A stretch of 14,758 nucleotides of DNA from Candidatus Bathyarchaeota archaeon (GCA_023247835.1 JAHFFU010000002.1:1-14758), one strand, 5' to 3'. Shown: positions 7,398-13,259, counted from the stretch's first letter. Notes: a model not told the origin generated them from the sequence alone. Numbers and translations: made by a program.

Positions 7398-8834
7398 TCA
7401 CGGTTTCCCTCGTTTGGGCAGTGAATGCGAAATTGTTAACCCTGAGACATAAACGAACCCCAGCGTCTCTACTGCGATATTCGGAACGAGCAGGAAACTT
7501 CTCTTAATTAGCGCCATCAGAATCACCACGACCCCATACGCGGCTAACGCAATCTCTCCGCCCGCAATCCAGGAGAACGGGGTACGATACCTTTTCTCCC
7601 TCCAAGTGTCGCCTTTGTTCACTATTCCGTATTTGGGCGTCCGGTCGAAAGCCCCTTTGAAGCCCGTCAACCCCTCAAAGAACGCGATGGAATTGCTCAG
7701 CGATATTCCTTCGCCGAAGAGGAGCAGGTACATGTAGCGCGGAACCTTGGACGGCCACTCCTTACCGTACATCTTCCGTAGTGCATAGACATACGCTAGG
7801 GGCCCCAACGTGAGCTGTGAAACTATACCCGTAGTTGGAGCTAAGTCGAATCCCGAAGCTATGAGGAATGGCAATAGAAGCAACTGGATAATGCTTAGGG
7901 GAAAGACAACATGACGAGTTAGTTGAAAGAATGCCTGAATTTTGGTGTTCAGCTTAAGCTTGCTGTCGAGGATCTCGCGGAAGAATTTCCTCACACATTG
8001 GGCGGAACCTTTAGCCCATCTGAATTGCTGCTTTCGCGAAGCATTCATATGGACGGGGATTTCGGCTGGTGATAGTTGTTCAGCCAGGAAGAGGAACTTC
8101 CATCCCTTTAGCTGAGCTCTGAAACTTAGATCTAGGTCCTCGGCAAGCGTATCCTGCCATCCACCTGCATCAAGTATGCAGTCCTTGCGCCATACGCCAG
8201 CTGTTCCATTGAAGTTCATGAAAAGGTCTGATTGGCTCTTTGCGCGCTGCTCAACAAGAAAGTGCGCATCGAGGCTCAGCGCTTGAGCTTTCGTCAGTGT
8301 GGAGTAATCGTCGTTCAGGTGGCCCCAACGGGTTTGGACCATTCCAATCTCTTTTGACGCAAAGTACGGTAGAGTTTCATTCAAGAACCCTGTGGGAGGG
8401 AGAAAGTCTGCGTCGAATATGGCAATGAACTCGCCCTTGGCAATGCTCAAGCCCTTTTGAAGAGCGCCAGCTTTGAAGCCTTTTCTATGATCTCGATGAA
8501 TGTATACGAGGTTCATTCCCTTTTCTTGGAACTGCTGAACAGTTTCTTTGCAAATGTCCGTCGTTTCGTCCGTTGAATCATCCAAGACTTGCACCTCAAG
8601 TTTAGAACGCGGATAATCTACCTGGCAGACTGTTTCGATGAGTCGCTTCGCCACATATCGTTCGTTGTAAATCGGCAGTTGAATGGTCACCTGTGGCAAA
8701 TCCAAATTGGAAACTCTAGATGGCTTGGCGGAATTTCGCGTGGACCGAAATGTCAGGTAGTAGAAGTTTGCTCCGTACACGAACATAACGGACGAAATTA
8801 TTGAGTAGATTCCGAAAAGCAAACTGCCAAGCAA
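7398..8834 (-). CDS. Processive family 2 glycosyltransferase, cellulose synthase / CslA-like
   Basis: A protein of 478 residues. An N-terminal membrane helix (residues 3-28) is followed by a GT-A domain with all four processive-synthase motifs: DDS (85-87), DAD (141-143), AEDLDLS (E232, D233) and QQFRW (259-263). About four more hydrophobic segments follow (FPLSIIQLLLLPFLIA; IVSQLTLGPLAYVYAL; GEIALAAYGVVVILMAL; LLVPNIAVETLGFVYVSGL). This is the layout of enzymes that polymerise and extrude beta-linked glucans or mannans through the membrane using a UDP- or GDP-sugar. The polymer made here is unknown. The start is TTG 8834; a stop lies 12 codons upstream in frame and no ATG intervenes. It is first in a two-gene operon with the small membrane protein and lies behind copy 2 of the inverted repeat. 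Confidence 0.92.
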   Translation of the reverse strand: MLGSLLFGIYSIISSVMFVYGANFYYLTFRSTRNSAKPSRVSNLDLPQVTIQLPIYNERYVAKRLIETVCQVDYPRSKLEVQVLDDSTDETTDICKETVQQFQEKGMNLVYIHRDHRKGFKAGALQKGLSIAKGEFIAIFDADFLPPTGFLNETLPYFASKEIGMVQTRWGHLNDDYSTLTKAQALSLDAHFLVEQRAKSQSDLFMNFNGTAGVWRKDCILDAGGWQDTLAEDLDLSFRAQLKGWKFLFLAEQLSPAEIPVHMNASRKQQFRWAKGSAQCVRKFFREILDSKLKLNTKIQAFFQLTRHVVFPLSIIQLLLLPFLIASGFDLAPTTGIVSQLTLGPLAYVYALRKMYGKEWPSKVPRYMYLLLFGEGISLSNSIAFFEGLTGFKGAFDRTPKYGIVNKGDTWREKRYRTPFSWIAGGEIALAAYGVVVILMALIKRSFLLVPNIAVETLGFVYVSGLTISHSLPKRGKP

Positions 8835-8894
8835 ATGAGTAAATCCCGTCCGATTTATGCATGGAGACTAACTCCCGAAGTGGCAGGCATCTCG

Positions 8895-8901
8895 TTTATT
8901 A
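8895..8901 (-). promoter_or_regulatory. TATA-like box for the processive glycosyltransferase operon
   Basis: The minus strand reads TAATAAA, a weaker TATA box than the one at 6839. The spacing to the inverted repeat (2 bp) is the same. The predicted transcription start is near 8872, leaving about 38 nt to the TTG start at 8834. Confidence 0.5.
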
Positions 8902-8903
8902 CT

Positions 8904-8926
8904 GTTACTACTACGAGCGTAGTAAC
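8904..8926 (-). promoter_or_regulatory. 23-bp inverted repeat, copy 2 of the shared operator-like element
   Basis: The 8-bp arms GTTACTAC and GTAGTAAC are identical to copy 1; only the 7-bp spacer differs (TACGAGC). On the plus strand it is followed by six T (8927-8932), so read that way it resembles an intrinsic terminator, but no plus-strand gene ends upstream. The position beside a TATA-like box on the minus strand favours a regulator site. Confidence 0.7.
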
Positions 8927-9053
8927 TTTTTTCCCTTCGGAATCTCCAGTCGACATCAGGAGTTCAGCGAAGAGTAGTTAAGTTGGTTCGGCTACCTAAT
9001 CTCGCGCGGCATGACGTGGATTGACCTGCACCGAGGCCCCTCACGCCAGATGA

Positions 9054-9067
9054 GGAGATGCATCTCC
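9054..9067. promoter_or_regulatory. 14-bp perfect palindrome upstream of the phosphoribosyltransferase promoter
   Basis: GGAGATGCATCTCC is a perfect palindrome centred 27 bp upstream of the TATA-like box at 9084-9090. The position suits an activator or repressor site for the phosphoribosyltransferase-Cgi121 transcript. Only one copy was noticed. Confidence 0.4.
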
Positions 9068-9083
9068 GCTGACCGCAATAACG

Positions 9084-9090
9084 CTTATAG
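9084..9090 (+). promoter_or_regulatory. TATA-like box for the phosphoribosyltransferase gene
   Basis: CTTATAG lies with its centre 42 nt upstream of ATG 9129, predicting a short leader of about 15-18 nt. The same 42-45 nt spacing is seen at several other genes in the window. Confidence 0.5.
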
Positions 9091-9128
9091 TGGCTAAGGG
9101 ATTCTTGCCGTAAACGAACGGTGCCTGA

Positions 9129-9725
9129 ATGTCAGACTCTCGGGAGTTTGTAGCGCCCAGCTGGGACAAAATCTACGAGATGCTTCTTGACTTGGCGCTC
9201 AGGATAAGACGATCAGGGTTCAAGCCGGACCTTATCGTTGGAGTATCAAGAGGAGGTTGGGCACCGGGAAGAATCTTGTCCGATCTCTTAGAGAACACTC
9301 ACACCGCTAACATCAAGATTGAATTTTACGTAGGCCTCGGAAAAACAGCGCACAAGCCCGTCATCACCCAACCGATCAGCGAAGATATCTCCAAGAAGCA
9401 TGTGTTGGTCGTCGACGACGTAGCCGATACCGGAGAAAGCCTCAAAGTCGCTTTGGATCACGTTCTTGAAAAAGGCGCGGGCGAAGTAAGGACGACGACC
9501 GTTTACTACAAACCGCACAGTACATTCAAACCGGACTTTTTCGCTGACACAACAAGCAACTGGATAATCTTTCCCTGGGAGAGATTGGAAGCTACAAAAT
9601 TATTGGTTGAGGAGGCCAAGGCCAGAGGACGCAACCTGGATTCTGTTCGCGCAGTTCTAAAAAAATGTGGCATAGAAAGGAAGACTGCTGAATCGCTCTT
9701 CCAGCTAGCGAACGGCGGTTCGTAA
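9129..9725 (+). CDS. Xanthine/hypoxanthine-type phosphoribosyltransferase
   Basis: A soluble type I phosphoribosyltransferase of 198 residues. The PRPP-binding loop is HVLVVDDVADTGES (91-104), and the upstream pyrophosphate loop is DLIVGVSRGGWAPGR (34-48). A conserved WIIFPWE (about residues 145-151) closes the base pocket, as in archaeal and bacterial Gpt-like enzymes. It would make IMP, XMP or GMP from a free purine and PRPP in the cytosol, a salvage reaction; the exact base cannot be read from the sequence. The last 40 residues (EAKARGRNLDSVRAVLKKCG...) form an extra helical tail. ATG 9129 follows a TATA-like box by about 42 nt. Cgi121 begins 3 nt after its stop, so the two are co-transcribed, although salvage and tRNA modification have no obvious link. 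Confidence 0.88.
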   Translation: MSDSREFVAPSWDKIYEMLLDLALRIRRSGFKPDLIVGVSRGGWAPGRILSDLLENTHTANIKIEFYVGLGKTAHKPVITQPISEDISKKHVLVVDDVADTGESLKVALDHVLEKGAGEVRTTTVYYKPHSTFKPDFFADTTSNWIIFPWERLEATKLLVEEAKARGRNLDSVRAVLKKCGIERKTAESLFQLANGGS

Positions 9726-9728
9726 TGG

Positions 9729-10292
9729 TTGCTATATGAGATTAGGGAGTTAGCGGCGTACGTTTGGATTTCGGCATTTGATGCGAAACCTGACGGGGTC
9801 GAACAAGTGCTAAGTGCAATGCAAGGGAAGTTTCCGGACGTTAGTGTGCAATTGCTGGACTTGGACATGGTGGCTGGTTCCCGCTATTTGTTTCAGGCCA
9901 TCTTCAACGCATTGAAATCCTTTCGATCGAAGCCGATTGCAAGATCACTCAGCATGGAAATTCTGCTTTACATCGCCGCCAACCGACAGATAGGAGAGGC
10001 ATTGAAGCATGTTGGGGTTACCGCTGACACCAGGAGAGTCGCCGCTGTAGCGGTAAGTAATTCGCAGGACCAAGTCTTGGCTGCGACGGCTGCCCTCTGT
10101 GAACTCATGAAGAAAGAAAACCAAGACGAGCTACTTGATGAGTGGGATTCGGAGCGTATCGAGAACGTTCGCTCTATTTTCGGGATCGGGGATAAGGAGC
10201 TAAGGGCAACCATCCGCAAAGATGAGAAGTCAGCTAGAGCCGTCGAGCGTTTGGCAATAGAGAGGTCCGCGATACTCACAATAAAGAAATGA
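9729..10292 (+). CDS. cgi121: KEOPS complex subunit Cgi121
   Basis: A protein of 187 residues matching the Cgi121/TPRKB family, best seen in the segment KSFRSKPIARSLSMEILLYIAANRQIGEALKHVGV (around residues 61-95), with SVQLLDLDMVAGSRYLFQAIFNAL before it. In archaea Cgi121 binds Bud32 and the tRNA acceptor end, helping Kae1 put the threonylcarbamoyl group on A37 of ANN-decoding tRNAs (t6A). Archaeal members are usually about 150 residues; here residues about 135-187 form a charged helical extension (DELLDEWDSERIENV...). Translation starts at TTG 9729, since the ATG at 9725 is out of frame and hits TGA after three codons. It follows the phosphoribosyltransferase gene by 3 nt. Its stop is 2 nt from the stop of the convergent THUMP gene, so the two transcripts must overlap. 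Confidence 0.88.
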   Translation: MLYEIRELAAYVWISAFDAKPDGVEQVLSAMQGKFPDVSVQLLDLDMVAGSRYLFQAIFNALKSFRSKPIARSLSMEILLYIAANRQIGEALKHVGVTADTRRVAAVAVSNSQDQVLAATAALCELMKKENQDELLDEWDSERIENVRSIFGIGDKELRATIRKDEKSARAVERLAIERSAILTIKK

Positions 10293-10294
10293 AC

Positions 10295-10822
10295 TCATGC
10301 GTGGCGTTTCTCGCGCTCAATTGAAAGAACGTCGTCTGAACTAATCAGGGCCAGGCCTGCCAGTTGACCAATCACCTCGACTAGCACGATCTTGCCAGGA
10401 TTATCGAGGTTGACCTTCCGCTCAATTCTTTTTGCTATAGTATCGATTATCGTCTTGCTGGATAAATCGGTGTGCCGTTTCTCGACGGTGATTCTGAACA
10501 TTTCCTCTTTACCTATTCCTTCCGCTAAGGCGAGTGCAGCTCGATTGATTGCATCGAGGCTGGCCTCCACGACTTTCTGAATTGGCACTAGCTTCAGGGT
10601 GTATTTGAATTCCCAGGGCCTCTCCTTCAGGAGAACACGAAGGTCGCGAATCGCTTTGATTGGGTCAAGCTTTGTTTTCGCAACGACTAGCCCTATGGCT
10701 GAGGTCGTTTCGATTGTTGAACCACGGTCGCCCACCTCTCCGAGTAGATACCACATCTCGCTGCAGGTGTTTCTTTCGTTGCCTCTACTTGTTGAGATTA
10801 TTAGATTGAAGTCGTTCAGCAA
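10295..10822 (-). CDS. THUMP domain RNA-binding protein (Tan1-like)
   Basis: A protein of 175 residues. It has an N-terminal ferredoxin-like part (FNLIISTSRGNERNTCSEMWYLLGEVGD) and a C-terminal THUMP core with MFRITVEKRHTDLSSKTIIDTIAKRIERKVNLDNPGKIVLVEVIGQLAGLALI (spanning about residues 109-162). The KRHTDLSS and VNLDNPDxxVxVEIxGxxAG patterns are typical of the Tan1/MJ1157-type THUMP that binds the CCA end of tRNA; in eukaryotes Tan1 assists N4-acetylcytidine formation by Kre33/NAT10. No catalytic domain is fused. I choose TTG 10822: TGA lies six codons upstream in frame, and a minus-strand TATA-like CTATTAAG at 10861-10868 is about 43 nt away. It follows Sua5 by 51 nt. A role in tRNA modification is likely; which one is inference. 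Confidence 0.85.
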   Translation of the reverse strand: MLNDFNLIISTSRGNERNTCSEMWYLLGEVGDRGSTIETTSAIGLVVAKTKLDPIKAIRDLRVLLKERPWEFKYTLKLVPIQKVVEASLDAINRAALALAEGIGKEEMFRITVEKRHTDLSSKTIIDTIAKRIERKVNLDNPGKIVLVEVIGQLAGLALISSDDVLSIEREKRHA

Positions 10823-10860
10823 CGAGATGCCCCGGATTCAGGCGAAAGGTAAACTTGCGC

Positions 10861-10868
10861 CTTAATAG
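10861..10868 (-). promoter_or_regulatory. TATA-like box for the THUMP gene
   Basis: The minus strand reads CTATTAAG, centred 43 nt upstream of TTG 10822. It lies in the 51-nt gap after Sua5, so the THUMP gene may have its own promoter as well as read-through. Confidence 0.4.
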
Positions 10869-10873
10869 CTATC

Positions 10874-11491
10874 TTAGGCTCTTCTCTCAAGGCATTCCAT
10901 TATTTCTTCTCTTCCGATCGGCCCTTCGCGCAGGATATTGAGCTTGGGCTTGGTGAGGTCGACTACTGTTGAGGCTACGCCGAGGGGGGCCCTACCCCCA
11001 TCTAAGATTAGGTCAACCCTATCTCCTAGTTCTCTGGCCGCTTCTTCAGCCGAGACAGTTGGTGGCTTTCCGGTGAGGTTGGCGCTAGTCCCAACGAGGG
11101 CGCCGGAGCACAACCCGAGGAGGTCTAAGCAGACTGGGTGCTTCGGGGAGCGCAAGCCAACCGTCCCCTTCGGCACAAGAATCGACGGAAGAACTTCAAG
11201 GGCGGGAAGAATCATGGTAAACGGGCCGGGCCAGAATTTTCGCGCGAGTTTCTTTGCGCGGTCTTGGATAAGCGCGAGGCGTTCAGCATTTTCTATGTTC
11301 TTTACCAATACCGGCATAGGTTTCGTTCGCCCGCCTTTCAATAACACCGCCCGTTCAACCGCTTGAGAGTTGAGAGGATCGCATCCCAAGCCGTATACTG
11401 TGTCAGTGGGATAGCAGATTAGCCCGCCTCTGGCAACCAGATTAGCAGCTCCCGCCAACCCTTCTAGGTCGGCTTTCACGACGCGCACCAA
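10874..11491 (-). CDS. Threonylcarbamoyl-AMP synthase, Sua5/YrdC family (single domain)
   Basis: A protein of about 205 residues containing the full YrdC fold. The signature is GGLICYPTDTVYGLGCDP, then LLKGGRTKPMPVLV (KxR...KPxPVLV motif, residues about 49-62), FWPGPFTMIL, VGLRSPKHP, and ALVGTSANLTGKPP. It condenses threonine, bicarbonate and ATP into threonylcarbamoyl-AMP, the donor for t6A; Cgi121 of the KEOPS machinery lies next door. The usual C-terminal Sua5 domain is absent, as in many YrdC proteins. The frame is open to 11626, but that longer start overlaps the divergent asparaginase gene and adds a hydrophobic stretch not expected in the family. I prefer TTG 11491 (or GTG 11488), which lies 43 nt from a minus-strand TATA box at 11531-11537, the same spacing as for neighbouring genes. 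Confidence 0.9.
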   Translation of the reverse strand: MVRVVKADLEGLAGAANLVARGGLICYPTDTVYGLGCDPLNSQAVERAVLLKGGRTKPMPVLVKNIENAERLALIQDRAKKLARKFWPGPFTMILPALEVLPSILVPKGTVGLRSPKHPVCLDLLGLCSGALVGTSANLTGKPPTVSAEEAARELGDRVDLILDGGRAPLGVASTVVDLTKPKLNILREGPIGREEIMECLERRA

Positions 11492-11530
11492 GGAAATCGA
11501 CGAACCTGTCGACGCTAAACTCGCGAACTG

Positions 11531-11537
11531 CTTAAAG
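11531..11537 (-). promoter_or_regulatory. TATA-like box for the Sua5/YrdC gene
   Basis: The minus strand reads CTTTAAG, centred 43 nt upstream of TTG 11491. This spacing supports the shorter Sua5 start. The site is nearly symmetrical, so it could also serve the plus-strand asparaginase gene, but the distance there (70-82 nt) is longer than usual here. Confidence 0.5.
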
Positions 11538-11603
11538 ATTAGTCCTCTGGACTGAATCCATCCCTCCGCGTAAACGCAAAAGAGGAAACCTACAGCAAAC
11601 AAT

Positions 11604-12566
11604 GTGAAAACCAGTATGTCTGGCAAGATTGTAGTTCACGGCGGCGCAGGATTCTGGAGACGTGATATCAGAACGGCTTTGGAGGGCGTACGGAATGCAG
11701 CGTCTTCGGGTTCGAGGATTCTGGCGGATGGTGGTTCTGCGGTCGATGCCGTCGAAGCAGCCGTCTCAGTCATGGAGGATAATCCCATATTCAATGCGGG
11801 CAAGGGCTCGTCGTTAACCTTCAGCGGAACGGTTGAAATGGACGCCGCCATAATGGATGGAACAAACCTTGCCGCCGGGGCTGTAGCGCTGGTTCACAAC
11901 ATCAAGAACCCAGTTCGCCTCGCCCGCCTAGTCATGGAAGAAACCGACCATGTACTTCTCTCGGGGCCGACCGCTGAGAAAATTGCAAAGGCCTACTCCC
12001 TACCCACGACAAACCCAATCACCCCGGAGAGACGGCGAATGTTGCTGAGGCTCAAGAAGGGCTCCCTGGATGCGAGATTGTCATGGGTTAGAAAGAACCG
12101 TGCATTGTTGCGGGAGCATCCCGATATCATGAAACACGACACCGTTGGTGCGGTGGCGCTGGATGCGGAAGGAAATTTTGCGGCTGCGGCCTCGACTGGG
12201 GGAACCACAATGAAGCTACCCGGCAGAATCGGGGATACGCCGCAGATTGGTTCGGGGGTCTACTCGGACAACAAGTGTGGGGCGGCAACTGTGACAGGCT
12301 GGGGAGAAGTGGCTATCAAGCTAACTCTTTCGAAGGCCATCTGCCTAATGATGGAACGAGGGGTATCAGCCAACAGAGCCGCAGAACTCGCAGTGAAGAC
12401 CGCCTCAAAACGTTTGAAAGGCGACGCCGGAGTCATCGCAATTGACCGCAACGGGCGATTGGCGGCGGTTCACAACACGCCTTACATGCCTTGGGCATTC
12501 TCGACAACTAAGATGCGCAACCCCAACGCAAACTCGCGGGGCAAAATAGTAGCTCGCTTACACTAG
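11604..12566 (+). CDS. Isoaspartyl peptidase / L-asparaginase (plant-type, Ntn hydrolase, T2)
   Basis: A protein of 320 residues made as a precursor that cleaves itself before the nucleophile threonine. The cleavage site is HDTVGAVALD with T180 as the new N-terminus. The alpha-part contains VVHGGAGFW (10-18), the glycine-rich PIFNAGKGSSLTFSG (61-75) and EMDAAIMDG. The beta-part has AAASTGG, then GDTPQIGSGVYSDNKCGAATVTGWGE, the substrate-binding loop. Such enzymes degrade isoaspartyl dipeptides and asparagine in the cytosol, recycling damaged protein. The start may be ATG 11604 or, more likely, ATG 11616 (MSGKIVVHGG); a purine-rich AGAGGAAA lies 20-30 nt upstream. It is divergent from Sua5. 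All key residues are present, so it should be active. Confidence 0.93.
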   Translation: MKTSMSGKIVVHGGAGFWRRDIRTALEGVRNAASSGSRILADGGSAVDAVEAAVSVMEDNPIFNAGKGSSLTFSGTVEMDAAIMDGTNLAAGAVALVHNIKNPVRLARLVMEETDHVLLSGPTAEKIAKAYSLPTTNPITPERRRMLLRLKKGSLDARLSWVRKNRALLREHPDIMKHDTVGAVALDAEGNFAAAASTGGTTMKLPGRIGDTPQIGSGVYSDNKCGAATVTGWGEVAIKLTLSKAICLMMERGVSANRAAELAVKTASKRLKGDAGVIAIDRNGRLAAVHNTPYMPWAFSTTKMRNPNANSRGKIVARLH

Positions 12567-12612
12567 GCATCGACTGATGGAGCAAGGCCGCGTCCCACGT
12601 CTCACAGAACGA

Positions 12613-12628
12613 TTTCGATTAATCGAAA
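12613..12628. promoter_or_regulatory. 16-bp perfect palindrome with a neighbouring inverted repeat
   Basis: TTTCGATTAATCGAAA is a perfect palindrome. It is followed at 12630-12642 by CGATT-CAA-AATCG, a second inverted repeat built from the same half-site. Both lie just upstream of the TATA-like box at 12651-12658, so they look like paired regulator sites. Confidence 0.5.
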
Positions 12629-12650
12629 ACGATTCAAAATCGGCCAAAAG

Positions 12651-12658
12651 TTTTAAAA
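12651..12658 (+). promoter_or_regulatory. TATA-like box in the gap before the zinc-ribbon gene
   Basis: TTTTAAAA is a strong TATA-like sequence, predicting a transcript start near 12680. That is 300 nt before the next recognised gene, so it would drive either the acidic miniprotein or a small RNA. Confidence 0.4.
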
Positions 12659-12676
12659 CCCCACCTTAAGGGGGTT
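12657..12676. repeat. Small inverted repeat around a CTTAAG palindrome
   Basis: AACCCC and GGGGTT form 6-bp arms around a short loop containing CTTAAG. It lies between the TATA-like box and the predicted transcript start, so it may be part of the promoter rather than an RNA hairpin. Confidence 0.35.
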
Positions 12677-12707
12677 AAGCGAGCTTCCATCTCGGGAATC
12701 TTTTCTC

Positions 12708-12806
12708 TTGAGTGCAGATGAGAATTGGGATAATGGGGAAGAAGATGACTGGACTGATGATGAATGGGGCGAAGACGAGGGCTGGGGAGAGGAAGAGGAG
12801 TGGTGA
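12708..12806 (+). CDS. Possible 32-residue acidic, tryptophan-rich miniprotein
   Basis: From TTG 12708 a frame of 32 codons ends at TGA 12806. After a short SADEN start it consists almost only of Asp, Glu, Gly and five Trp placed at residues 6, 14, 19, 25 and 31, each flanked by acids (DDW, DEW, EGW, EEW at the end). Such regular spacing is unusual for random sequence. A TATA-like box and palindromes lie upstream. Against it: no ribosome-binding site, the frame upstream is open only back to a TAA near 12653 with no ATG, a 30-codon basic frame (ATG 12718 to TGA 12810) overlaps it, and the minus strand reads as a Ser-rich 72-codon frame. I cannot assign a function. Confidence 0.35.
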   Translation: MSADENWDNGEEDDWTDDEWGEDEGWGEEEEW

Positions 12807-12940
12807 CTGAGCCCAGCCTCATTTTCCATTTCGAATTTCAAAGCTGTTAACGAAAAAGATTCCCAAACCAAGTTAGATAAAGAACAGAAAAGTTCGGGCG
12901 AGTTCTACCACGCCGCAGCGACCGAATAGGCTGCTACAGG

Positions 12941-12947
12941 TTTAACT
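12941..12947 (+). promoter_or_regulatory. Weak TATA-like box for the zinc-ribbon gene
   Basis: TTTAACT is centred 44 nt upstream of GTG 12988, the same spacing seen for other genes here. Confidence 0.35.
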
Positions 12948-12987
12948 AGCGCGTCTTCAAGTTAGTGGCTTGGAGACCAAAACCTAA

Positions 12988-13197
12988 GTGACAACGAACT
13001 ACTGCCTCGAATGTGGCGGAATACTAAGCTACGATAGCGCCCTCAAGCATTACACCTGCAAAAGCTGCGGCCTCACTGTGAGCGCCCAACAATTAATGGA
13101 GGGCCGGCTCAAGATTCGCGAGCGCGAAACGCCAGAGGAGCAACACAGGCGGAAACAGAACGACTACTTGAAATGGTGGCTCTCCAAGAAAGAATAG
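12988..13197 (+). CDS. Small zinc-ribbon protein with a basic, aromatic C-terminal tail
   Basis: A protein of 69 residues. The N-terminus forms a zinc ribbon with two CxxC knuckles, YCLECGG (C6, C9) and YTCKSCG (C24, C27), spaced as in TFIIB/TFS-type or rubredoxin-like ribbons. The rest is a highly charged helix (RLKIRERETPEEQHRRKQND) ending in YLKWWLSKKE. The basic residues and paired Trp suggest binding to nucleic acid or to a protein partner (inference). Small ribbon proteins ending in YLxWWLSKK are, to my recollection, found in several archaeal lineages without a known role. It starts at GTG 12988 behind a weak TATA-like box and stands alone, with 110 nt to the CinA-like gene. Confidence 0.82.
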   Translation: MTTNYCLECGGILSYDSALKHYTCKSCGLTVSAQQLMEGRLKIRERETPEEQHRRKQNDYLKWWLSKKE

Positions 13198-13259
13198 GAT
13201 TCCGCCATAACCTGCTACAGAGGTAACAGGTTCCCGTAAGTTTTCCCAGAAGAGATACC

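Larger units (their letters stand above)
12567..12987. other. 421-nt gap: palindrome cluster, TATA-like box, hairpin and a possible acidic miniprotein
   Basis: This is the largest stretch without a clear gene. It holds, in order, a cluster of CGATT/AATCG sites (12610-12642), a TATA-like TTTTAAAA (12651-12658), a short hairpin, and a purine-rich segment that encodes Asp/Glu/Trp-rich codons in one frame (12708-12806). The last 180 bases show nothing beyond a weak TATA-like box before the zinc-ribbon gene. No tRNA fold was recognised. Confidence 0.5.

Noticed and set aside
8904..8932. Intrinsic terminator (inverted repeat plus T6) on the plus strand
   Set aside because: No plus-strand gene ends upstream, and the second copy of the repeat lacks the T6 tract; a shared operator explains both copies.
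11492..11626. N-terminal hydrophobic extension of Sua5/YrdC (start at 11626) that would make it membrane-anchored
   Set aside because: It overlaps the divergent asparaginase gene, is not expected in the family, and lies upstream of a TATA-like box with normal spacing to TTG 11491.
12653..12871. Minus-strand 72-codon Ser/Pro-rich frame
   Set aside because: It is the complement of the purine-rich acidic stretch; low complexity, no ribosome site, no recognisable fold.
12567..12987. tRNA or other known RNA gene in the large gap
   Set aside because: No cloverleaf, T-loop (GTTCRA) in the right context or CCA-ready stem was found by eye.
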